A DNA stretch of 64,000 nt from Eutrigla gurnardus (Eukaryota; Chordata; Actinopteri; Perciformes; Triglidae). This document shows, piece by piece, positions 32,698-45,124 of the stretch; position 1 is the stretch's first letter, and every line of letters begins with the position of its first letter. The stretch is from NCBI GenBank assembly GCA_963514095.1, contig OY741266.1:7034522-7098521 (forward strand). Direction: 5' to 3'. The notes below the pieces were generated by a model. That model was not told the origin of the DNA, ran no database searches, and saw only the letters and a list, made by a program, of their open reading frames with translations. A program made the translations under genes and the position numbers.

Positions 32698-35600
32698 GTA
32701 AGTAGAAATCTTCTCACAAATCATCTGTTTAGGCAACAAAACAAATGTTCGGTTTAGACAACAAAAACAACGTTAGCTTTTGACTACAAAACCAATGTTA
32801 GCTTTTGACAACAAAGCCAACGTTAGTTTCAGACAAAAAAAACCAACGTTACATTTAGACAATTAAACATGCATGAGGTTTTGGCAACAATATGAACTTT
32901 AACTTAAGACAACAAAACTAACGTTTTGTTTAGGCAACAAAACCAACGTTAAAGTTTGACAACAAAATCAACTTTAGGTTTAGACAAATATACATACATT
33001 AGATATATGCAACAAAACAAAACAACAAAGCAGGACTTTTTAACCACAAGACCAGAGCTGGACACTGTATGTCCCAAAGTGTTGTAAAATGATGCATCTA
33101 TTTCCTACATTGATAATCAGTGTTGGCACTGGGCATAAATAATTGCTTTGCTAATTGTCCAATCTGAACATACTTCTGAGGGAGAATATATGTGTTACCT
33201 GAGCATTCTGTAACCTACCATGTAATTCCTTGAGGTTTATGTTTTTACTCCTTCCCAGTTATTTCCAATATTCCTACAAATGTCCACTATCCACACAAAA
33301 CAATGACAATTTTTGCATGCTTTACAGTTACAGAAAACATACTTTATATAACATCACTTTAAAGAAAAAAAGAATATTACATCATCTACAAACATGTCAT
33401 TACAATATCTGTCAGGTTCAGGTTAAGGTCAGTTTATCAGGTAAAGTGCACATTTTATTATGTGTGGCTTAAAATAGGTCAATTAAATGAAAGAATGTAA
33501 ACATATAAATGAGAATTACCTATACTTAAAGGGACAGTGTGTACATTTTGAGTAATTTTTTAGTTAAAATGGGGTGTGCCCACGTCCCGCTGTCCCTTCT
33601 GGAGCTCCCGGGGAGCAACTTTTACAGAGTGTTTTGATCCGCCCATGGTGAACGTACCAGACACGACCTCTTGCCTTTTACAGTCAGTGTTGTAGAGCAA
33701 TATAAGCGCTTTAGTCGTATTTGTTTGTGTTTGTTGTGTGTCTAGTTAGGGTTAGGGTTAGCTGATGCTATAGGCTACGACATAGTAATGGTAGGCTCCC
33801 AAAAATAAACCAATATAAACATGGCAACATAAATCACTATCTTGCTCGAGGTGTAATTACTTATACATGCTCACACATGTTTGTTTGAAATATCAACCTC
33901 ATCATCTGAAAGAATACTGGTGAAGTGGTGTTGGATGACATGTTGTCGTAGCTTCTTGGTACATAACGCTACCGTTGTTGCAACAAAGCGATGCGCTAGA
34001 GAGCAATATTCGTTTGAATGTAAAATACAATTTCACTCCTAGTTGGGAGTAATTCCTACACACTGTGTCTTTAAAGGCAGAGTAGGTAATTTGAAAAAAA
34101 ACAGAGACTTTGAATTTGAATGCATTGCTGAACCGAAATAGTCCTGCCCCCCCCCCCCCCCCCCCCCCCCCCTTCACCTCTGTCCAAAGCCCCTCCCCCA
34201 GAACACCAAACAGGTGCTCAACAGAGTGCAATCAGGCAATCCAGTAAGCATTGACAAGCAGGCAGACAATTATTTTCTCCGGCCTGACTTTTTGGATTGG
34301 ACGGGGTTTTTTACAGTCCTGCCATGGCCACAGATGACATTTTTTTATTTTAGTATGTCAGAGCATTACATTCATTCATTGCTATTGGTATAGTACGAGG
34401 ATTTCAAGTAATATAACAGAAAGTGTTTCTGAATAGAATCTACTCAACTAGCCCCGCGATAGACTGGCGTCCTGTCCAGGGTGTACCCTGCCTTCGCCCA
34501 ATGACAGCTGGGATCGGCTCCAGCCCCCCCCCCCCGACCCTGAATACAGGATAAGACGGTAGAAAATGGATGGATGGATGGATCTACTCAACTTTTAAGA
34601 ACTTGGACAAAATCTGTAGCTTCTTCTTCTGCTTCGGCGTGCTTCTATTCTGCTGATACGGTCATCTTCATCATGATCATCTAGAAACCTGCAGATGCGT
34701 TTGATGCTGAGTGATGTGGCTGCTTTGAATGGAAACCAAGAACGCTGTATCATCTATGATACATATATCTATGTGAACAGCTGCTACCTACCATGCTACA
34801 CCTGTCAGTCTGTCTGCCTGTCTGTCTGTCTGCGCATAGTGTCTTATCAAAATATACTTGAAGAAAAATTAGGTTTAGGCAACAAAACCACTTAAAAATG
34901 ATGATAAAATATCATGTCTTTCTGCCAGGCAGTCCTGTAGGCTAATTATCGGAGCGAACAGCTAACGTTAACGGAGCGAACAGCTAACGTTAACGGTGTA
35001 AAAATGTATGTTAACAGAGCAAACGGCTAAAATTACGTTATGATGAGGCGAAGATAAATTATTAATGTTATCATATTATATTATATTTAAATTTAGTTTT
35101 TCATTTGAGAAACTTGAATAAATCCAAGGACATGTTTTCACAGAAATATAAAATATGTATTGGGAATTATGAGCTGTTTAACGTACCAGCTTTTTGGAAT
35201 GCTTTTTAATGTGCATAACCAATATACAGTAGATGACAACTGAGCAAAAGGATAAAAACGTTTTTTATCATACAGACTTCTGTGATTTTCTATTGACGTA
35301 GATAAATATCTAACGATCTGACTACTAATTTTCTCTGAACTACCGCTATATATATTTTTTTTGTGAAATTCAGTCAGATTGGTTTTAATTCTTCTTTCAA
35401 TCTTAGTTGGTTTCTTTATTGAATGTAGTTGAGGATAGTCATGTTTTGTTGTCCTTTCGCATTAAACCAGCAGCAGACCTTTGCTCCACCTCCACGTTGT
35501 CATGTGACTGCCAGCTTCAGGTTTACATGCCTGTCATAGCGGCTGCAGGCAGACCCTATCCATGTAGCAATGTAATGACAACACATTTATTTCCAGAGCA

Positions 35601-38600
35601 TAAACACAGCCGCTGGCTGTGAAGGAAGCGGAACATGAAATGGAAAAGGTGCCACTCTCATTCTTTGTCTCAGTTTATTCATGAGGACACTGCGCTTCAT
35701 TCAGCCTGCAGGGAGCGCCTTATATAGAGCGATCAAGGTATCAGCCCACGAGCAGTTCAGCTGCTGCTGGACATTTACTGCTTGTTGATATATTAGTAGT
35801 GATGTGTTAATATGGGGTTGTACAAGGGACTGCTGAGGATGTTTTTGAGAAACCTAAAACAATCAATATCAAAATATAATTTTCACCTCTTCTCTTTGCT
35901 GTCAAGACACCCTTTCTGACAGGGAACTGAAGCCGTTATCTTTGCTCTCTCTCATGGATTTGTACCAGGCAGTGGTAGATCAGGCTGCGGTAGATCAGGC
36001 AGCGGTAGACTACGTAGCGCAGACCAGGTAGTGGTAGACCAGGCAGCGGTAGACCAGGTAGCCTAGACCAGGTAGCCTAGACCAAGTAGCCTAGACCAGG
36101 CAGCAGTAGATTTCCTTTGGCTCAGATGTAGAGCGAGTCATGCTCCAATTGGATCTCACTGGTTTGATTCACGGCTCCTCTGGTCTGAAGTCACCGTGTG
36201 CGAGATACTGATAGTTTATTTTCTATATTTGAATATATTCAAGCCAAACCAATGAAACACTGAGTCAATTAAATACTGTATCATCAAGTGAAAACACACC
36301 AGGTAGCCCCACCCTTAAAAAATCCCCAGCTTTCTGGTCTGTTGCACTCTAAATGGACCATAATGAACCATAATAAACCATAACTAAATGAACATCATGC
36401 TGGATTGGAGAAGACTTGAAACTAGAGATTGAGACCATAAACTTGTGTTTTCAATGTTTACTGAGATAATAGATCAAGTGAGAAGTAGGCTCATTTATTC
36501 ATAGACTTTTATACAATCAGAGAGGAGCCACCCCCTGATGGCCAGCAGAGAGAACGCAAGTTTAAGGGCCTTCGGTGTCGGCTTCACTGTTCAGAAACGG
36601 AGGATGACCTCCATGTTAACGGCTCATGTACTGATAGCGATATACTGTTGCACTTGATTTCCGCCGAATTTACGTATTGTAAGTCGCTTTGGATAAAAGC
36701 ACTCTGCTGCTGTTTATGTGGACTAGAGTATTTCAGTGTGATCAGATTACAGCAGAGTGAAGGATCACATCTGACATCACTCACATGGGATTGGTACGGG
36801 GTGTCCTTCATTTAATGAGAATTTTTTGTTCTCATTAAATGAATTTTGTTATATACAAATGAATGAATATTTGGTTGTTATAATTAGGACTGAAGTTGGT
36901 TAAAAGATTTATCAAAAATAAATTATATTAAATAATAATAATAAAGTATATTTCATGTGGACGAGGGGTCTTTTTTTTAAATGACATTGACACATAACAC
37001 AAAAAGTAATCATCCATCAAAAACAATGATGGTGCTAATCATTGACCTATACAAGATTGCCATAATCAAAAAAAGTTTTGCCCATAGCCTTTATTATATT
37101 GAGAATATTTCAATTACATTTTAATCAATATGATGTGGGAATATTCTTTTAATTTGTGTTAGCAGCAGGCTAAATGAGTGAAGTAGACCGTTGGTATGTT
37201 TTTAGTTCTTCCTCATTTCCATTTTTTGGGGTTTAAGTGGTTGTTGGATGTGTTGACCATTGATCTCCATTCTTTATCCCAACTTTACTCTTTGGTGAGT
37301 GTGAGTGGATTCCCAGCCTGGTGTGTCACTTGTCTTTGTGGTGCTGTTATTCCCAACTGGCTCCTGTTAGATGGCAGATAAACATCACGCAGCTCTCTTC
37401 CTTTTAAGGGCAGCCAGTGTTGAACAGCAGCAGGATCCTGCTCATTGTCCAAGACTCAGCCCATAAAGCAGAGAGACAAGTGCAGCCAGTTCCTCTCAGA
37501 GACCACCAACATTACCCTTATATTTCCCACCACACTAAACTGATCAAGTGATCACCAGACTGACAACATACAGCCCCACTCATCAGTATGTTTTAAAGCA
37601 GTGTTTGATCAAATGACTCAGTGTCATAGTAAGGATTCTCTCCTTTGGATTCATTAGCATCTACTTTTTACATTCTTGGCTGTCTTCATCCCAGTTTTTC
37701 ATTGAAAAAGCACTCAGAACGCTTGTTTGATGTTTCTATGACAACAGTATCTTGACAAAAAATGACCACTCTATCCCCCGTTGTATGATAGACTAGTGTT
37801 AAACCCTTTGTTTTAATTTTCTTTTTGGCTACAGTATGTTTGTTTGACCAGGGGGACGCTGCTTCATATTTTGTATGAAGAGCTTGTCAGAGACCCCATG
37901 GAAGCTGATAAAGGTAACATTCAGAGGTCCACAGTATTCAGCTTTCCTTTGTTATGATGGCGTCTGTCTGACATATAAAGCTCATTGGAGACAGACACAG
38001 ACAGAACACGCTTCTTCTCCATTTGGTAGCATTCGGAGCGGCTGCACAAACAAAGTGGTGGGGAACACTCAGAAAAAAAACGCTGTGTGCTACAATTTTT
38101 CTCCAGGCGGCTGAACAGACTCTGTCCTTATTGGGAACAAAATAAACAAGATGGTGACAGCTGAAAACCAAGATGGTGACATTGCTACAGCTCCATATGT
38201 TAGGAAGATAATGAAAACAAATCTACATTACATCCTATGAATGTTTGTGTGTCGAAAACTTAAAATGCTCAGAACGTATCTTCATCACTTTATCGGGATG
38301 TGAGCAGCTAGTTTCTGTAATAGTGATAGTTTCCATAATAATTATAACAAAATTAATATAAGCTGACATTGTAATTGATTGAGGTATTGAGGGACCTGGA
38401 TAGAGACCACTGAGATAACATTAGCTAGGCAGCTAAAGTCAAACTATGAGGATTAATTTAAATAATATGTGAATGTAAATATATGGATAATAGAGAGGCC
38501 ATGAGTTATTATCATTTAATGTGAGGAACTCCAAACAGGTTTTCTAGTTCCAAATTCATTATTTCTTTTGTTTAGAGTTCTAGCAAAAATAAAATAAAAT

Positions 38601-38944
38601 TATATGTTTGATATAAATTTAACGTGCATATTATTTTGTTACTATGCAAATTATTGTCATGTTCTCCTGCTGTATTTGTAAAACATTACAACCATTTATT
38701 AGAGTCAGGAAATATTAAAATCTCAAATATATTTGATTGCTGTATGATGAATCAATCTTTAAATATATTTGCAGGACTTTATATTTCAGAAGTACTCTTA
38801 TTCTGAAGTAGTTTATTCAATGTGAAATAGACCTGAAGTTTTCTGAAACTGTGACATAAGAAAAAACCTCCAAACCCTCAATCTGCTCATATTATATACA
38901 AACATGGAGTTGGATGAAGGCCACTTTTTGTTTCCACGCTGCCG

Positions 38945-39004
<60 letters not shown>

Positions 39005-42000
39005 CGTGGATGCGTCCAATGAGGGCTGCCGTAGGCTGCAGCCCATTTAATTCTCCAAATAAACCTTCTTACTGTGTGAACTGGTTTCTTCATGTTGGAT
39101 CAGTGAATAATAAACTGGTCTGAACTGGAAACATATAGCTTTAATCCCCAGCTTGTATAATGATGCATTTGCAGACCACAAGTCAAACATACATTTATGT
39201 GAATCATTTTGAGACACTGATAGAATAGTTGTGCAGCTCAGTCAACAGATAAAATGTTGGCATATTGTGTCTGTGAAGGTTCTCAGTCATCCAGGTCCTG
39301 GTTACCTTTTGAAAGCTTTATCCTAGGTAACTGGACCTGGTTTAGGTTTTGGAAGACGTTTCTCCTCTCACCCAAGAGGCTTCTTCCATTCTAACTGACT
39401 AGTCTAAATATATATGATAGATAGTTCAGGGCTTGTGCCCTTTTCTATCCAAAGATGTCTATCCAAAGCCATGAGAGGAGTTGATGGTGGGAGGAGCCAT
39501 GAAAAAAAAAAAAAGAAAGAAAACTACGCAGACAATTACAAATAATCACCCGCAAATAATCACACCGACTCCCCAACTACATCAGCAATCACTACATTGA
39601 CAACATAACAAGAATTCAAACCATAAGACAAAGACACCAAACACCCACCCCTGATCAAAGTCACCCAATCCCCCATAACAGATTAACCCAATCTACATAC
39701 ACAGAACACACTGTAGAATACGTCATTGTACTGAAAGTCGTGGTTGTTAGGCAGAGGTCTAGCAGGGCACATGTAGCTGACAGTGAGGTTGGTCTTGTTG
39801 GCCAAGGTCAGAGGTGGCAAAAGTACTCATATTCTGTACTTAAGTAGAAGTATAGATACATGTGTAAAAAAATACTCTGGTAAAAGTAGAAGTACTGATT
39901 CAACTCCTTTACTCAAGTAAAAGTAAGAAAGTACAGGCTCTGAAATGTACTTTCAAAGTAAAAGTAAAAAGTCAAAATGAATTTTTGCCGTTAATGAAAC
40001 ACAGTACATCGAACAACTCTTTTAAATAGGGCCATGGATGGGGAATGTCTTGCTTCTCTGAATCTTCTGAAGCGTCGCCGTCGGCAATACTCCCGGACCC
40101 CGCTTCGCTTCCTTCCTCCATGTCGCTGCTAAAGTGCAAGTTCTCTACCGTCCCCTCACTCATTCGACTTCTTCCCGCTGTAACCTGTCCCTCCCCCCTC
40201 TTCTCCCTCTTTCCCTCTAGAGTTCGTCACGTCTTTTATGTATGCTTTTACGTATTGTCGTCATCTGTGGAGGTTTTTTCCTGTTTTTACGATGTAAGGA
40301 GTAGAAAGTACATATTTTTGTGTATAAATGTAGGGAGTAAAAGTAAAAAGTCATCAGAAAAATAAATACTCAAGTAAAGTACAGATACCTGAAAAATCTA
40401 CTTAAGTACAGTATTGGTATTTCGTTACTTGTCACCTCTGGTCAAGGTGCTGTCCTTTAACAGTCGTTTCCTCACTGTTGTCACTGCTTCTGAGGCGGGA
40501 ATACATAGAAAAGTGAAGTGAAATAATATGAGACCATGGTTTTATCTGGGTCCTGTTTTATTTTTCTAACTTAGAATTAGTAAATTAGGTAATACAAGAA
40601 CATCGTCCTTCCATATATTCTGAGTGTCTCTGACTAATTCTGGAGGATATTCAACAAACACCACATGTTGCACTTCAAGCCCAGCCACACCCTGGGGCAA
40701 AAGCTTGTCCACCCCGAGGGCAGAATACCCAGAAACCATCTCAATGTGGTGCATGCACTCCAATGCAGTGAGGATAGCACTGACCTGTACATTGGGGAAA
40801 CAAAACAACCGTTGCAAATGGCACAACACAGGAGAGCCGGTTCCTCAGGTCAGGACTCAGCAGTCCATCTGGATTTTAAGGACAAGGGACACTCCTTTGA
40901 GGACACCAATGTTCACATTCTGGTTTGAGAGAAGAGTTAAAAGCCATTGTAGTCAACCTCGAACAATCATCTCTCAACAGAGGCCACAAATAAAAAAATA
41001 ATACAGTCCTCAGATCAGTCCCTACATAAACCAACAACTATCCACACTCGGACTCATGTGACCTTAACAAGTCACATAGTGGCAGGATGGATCAATGTCT
41101 CTGGTGGGTCTAGGAGTCTCTCACAGTATTAACGACCCTACAAGAAGTTAAATACCTTAACTCACCACTAGTCAGTTAGAACTGAAGAAGCCTCTTGGAC
41201 GAAAGGAGAAATGTCTGCAGAAACCTAGAGCGAGTCCAGTTGCCTACAATAAAGCTTTTAAAGGTGGTATTGTGTGTTTATGTTAAACTACGGATATGTT
41301 GAATGGTAACGTTTCTCCATTTGGTCAGAGCAGGTGACATTATATATGGAGCGACTGTTATTCAAAGTAATGTGGTGTAATAATAATTAGTCAGAAGAAG
41401 TCAGAGAATAGACTGAGGGTTGATGCATAAAACAAACAGGACTTTTACCCAGGAGACCACTGTTTGTGTCCTGTGAAGCCAAAAGTCGGGGTTGACTTTT
41501 TGCTTGTTCGGTAACGTTACATAAGAAAGTCTGTTTGGGTGGTTATTTATTTTCACTAGGTATCTCCTTTCATTTCATCCTTCTGTTCTGTTGTTCCGTT
41601 CAATTATTTCGTTCCGTTCTGTTATGTTTTTTCATTTTTATATTGTGACATTGTCACGTTACATTGTTACATTACATTGTTACGTAATAGTGTTGTTTGT
41701 TACATTACATTGTTGTTACATTGTCATGTTACATTGTTACATTGCATTGTTACGTTGCATTGTTACTTTGCATTACATAACATTGCATTGTCATGTTACA
41801 TTGCTACATAAAGTTGTTACAATACATTGTTATATTCTTATACATTGTTATGTTACTTTTTTTAACACAAACTGAGGGTGACTGTGTCAAACAAACAGGA
41901 CTTTCACCACGCTGTTAGTGTCCAGTGTGAAACCAAAAACTCAATGTTGACTTTACGTTTGCTAGGTAATGTTACATAAGAAAGTAAATGAAGCACATTT

Positions 42001-45000
42001 ATTTTATCTACGCAACATAGGTTATCACATTATGTTATGTTTAATTGTTACATTACATTATTACGTTACACTTTTCATTATGTTGTTGTGTTACATCGTT
42101 GCAGTACATTGTTGCGTTACAGTGTTGCGTTACAGTGTTGCGCTACATTGTTGTGATACATTGATACATTATATTGTTACATTACATTGTTAACATTTAC
42201 ATTTACGTTTAGGGCATTTAGCAGATGATTTTGTTAAAAGCGACTTACAATAAGTACATTTGTTGAAAGAAAGAAAGTAAACATATCATTGCCAATATGT
42301 GTTAAGTCACATTGTTGCATTACGTTGTTACATTATTATTTGAGCACAAACTGGATGTATTAACACCAAGGATACCACTGTAAGTGTCCTGTGTGAAACC
42401 AAATGTCAACAATGACTTTACGCTTGGTAGGTAACATTATGTAGGAGTGTGTTAAGGCTATTTATTTTCACAAGCTATGTTGTTATATTACATTATGTTA
42501 TGTTTTTAGATTGTTACGCTGTTACATTATGTATATTACGTTTTTTTTTATTTATTTTAACATAATGTGAGTTTTGTTGCCTAAACCTAGCCAACTGTTT
42601 CATAACGTTAACCATGTGGTATCATGGGTTTCTGTTAACGTGATTTAAGACTGATAGGAAACATATCGATGAATCATATTTTTGGTTGAGAAACGTTGGG
42701 TTGGAGCTGTGCCAATGACCATCAATACTTTCAGTGATCACATGCATTTCAGGAAATGTTTCTCTAAATGTGGTTTTGTTTTTCCCTGCAGTCACTGCAA
42801 CCACCGCAAACACTGTGTCTCTGACATTATCCACCTTTTATCCACCTCTGTGTTTTTGTCTGCACACTTCTACTTCTGCAACCTTTCTGTTTCTCTTTTT
42901 TCTGTTTCAGTAAAACTATTCAGATCAATATAATTGATGATGAAGAATATGAGAAAAACAAGAACTTCTTCCTCGAGATGGGGGAGCCTCAGCTGCTGGA
43001 GATGAGTGAGAGGAAAGGTGGGGCTGTCGCCTTCCTGTGCTGTATCCCCGCTCACATCACTAATGACCTCTAATCTGTGTTCAAGTTCAAGCTCACTTCA
43101 AGAACTCACAGGAAAAAACATTAGCAATCAATCTATTGTGGGTGACTTTGACAGTTGTAGTCACAATGGATCTCAGCGAAGCTGCAGCAAATGCTTAACA
43201 CTTCGTCATTTCTGAAAATGCATCAGAAATCTCCCTCCTTTTTCTCTCCATAACATAGTGAAATAAATAGACACCCACATTCCAAGGACATCATTGTGTT
43301 TGACGTCCATCCGGAGTAAACATCCATAAATCTACTTCATGAGGCTACATGAAATCATGGAAAAGGGGCGCCTGACAGCTCAGTTGGTAAAGTTGGCACC
43401 CCACGTACTGAGATTAAGTCCTCATTGCAGCAAAGGCAAAAAGGTCAACAAATATATATATATATTATATATATTTTTTATGCCGTTATCTGGAGATCAT
43501 GAGATAATCAACTCGTTATCACAAGAAACCAAAAGGGCATTTCCTCTTATGATATGTTTATCAGAGATCACAGGTGCTAGCTTACATAGCAAATTATTTA
43601 AACTGAAAATGCCAGATTGAGGTGTAGGCCTGGATATTGTTTGAAGATGTTCGATACCTTGAACTCGATACCGATACCATAACAATACGTTTTTTGATAC
43701 TTTGTGTGAATGAAAACCTGTTTCTATAAAAGACTACAGCTCATTTCACTACTATATGTAAAATTGTTTATCCCTTAGGTACTGTTAGGGGGAAATTTGT
43801 GTATACCTTTGGCTATGATTGTTCCCTAGCGATAAAACGTAGGTCCGGAAGTGTGTTTTTGAATGAATTGTGAAATTTTTCGAGTTTCATCCATATCCAT
43901 TGAATTTTGACAGTGTGAGATGTTTTTGTTACACTGGTACAAAATTATGGCCAAAAAAGGCCACAATTCGTACCATAGACTTCTATTAAAACCATGATTT
44001 TTTTACACCCTCCCCCCATCTTTAAATTAAAGTGAAAAATTATTTAGCCTGAAATTTCTCATTTCTCTGCAGCAAACTTTTATAGTAATTTTCACTTAAA
44101 CCATTCTGACTAAAAGAGGTGATCTCTCACTACATATCAAAACCATTTTCTTTTTCTTTTTTTACTGGTTTGCAGCCATGAATTACACAACAATGCCAAG
44201 AGTCAGAACAGAGGTCAGTGGGGGAGGGGCTAAAATGGGGCAATTAGGTTATTGAATTTTTACAAAACTTCATGATGTTTGCTTGGGGGAAATGGGAAAT
44301 TACAGGAAAAATATTTTTTCACTTTAATTTAAAGTGGGAGGTCAAAAAAACGTGTTTATAATGGAAGTCTATGGTACAAATCTTATAGTTAACAGCAACA
44401 TAACTTCTTTGTTCCATCGGATATTATACAAAAAGTTATAATGACCAAAGTCAATCTTCTCAGTTATTATTCAGATGGGGTGATATTCAAAGTAACACTT
44501 CCTGTAAACTTAACCTTGTACGATGAGGATCTGTTTTAACAGAATATTCTCTGGTCTGGCTCGGATAAAAACAGGGGTGGTGAAGTGAGCTCATCCCTGT
44601 TGCCACAGTGACTCATCCACCTTAACAACAGAGTCTTGTGTCCATCAGCCTCTATGAGTGTTTTTGAATGTGTGTTAATGAACTCATGCATGACCATTGT
44701 CTTCTGACCTCCCTCCCACTGTACTCTTTCGTCCACAGGAAGACCATAACAGTTAGAGTAATTGACCATGAGGAGTACGATAAGCAGGCCAGCTTCTACA
44801 TAGAGCTGCAGGAGCCATGTTGGAACAAAAGGAGATGGACAGGTGTGAAGAGACACCTTTGACCTTTCCTTCATCTACCTCGAGACACTCTTTTTCTGCT
44901 TTTACTCCTGTTGCTATCGCTGCGCTGTCTCCTCCTTCACCACCCGTCCTGAATAGTATCAGCTGATTGAATGGCCGCTATCAGCGGTTATCATTACTCA

Positions 45001-45087
45001 TGTTGTGATGCTGCAGATGGGCCAAACTGCCCTCAAAAGTGAAATAAAACCACTTGGTTAGTTGTAGTTAAAAGATCATGTTTGAGG

Positions 45088-45124
<37 letters not shown>

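Noticed and set aside
32698..32739. Reading of the first coding exon into a stop just after 32697
   Set aside because: GTAAGT at 32698 is a strong donor and the phase-2 junction to exon A or B restores the conserved NCX sequence.
34146..34172. Poly-C run as a regulatory G-quadruplex
   Set aside because: A single homopolymer inside a dispersed repeat, with likely length error; no further support.
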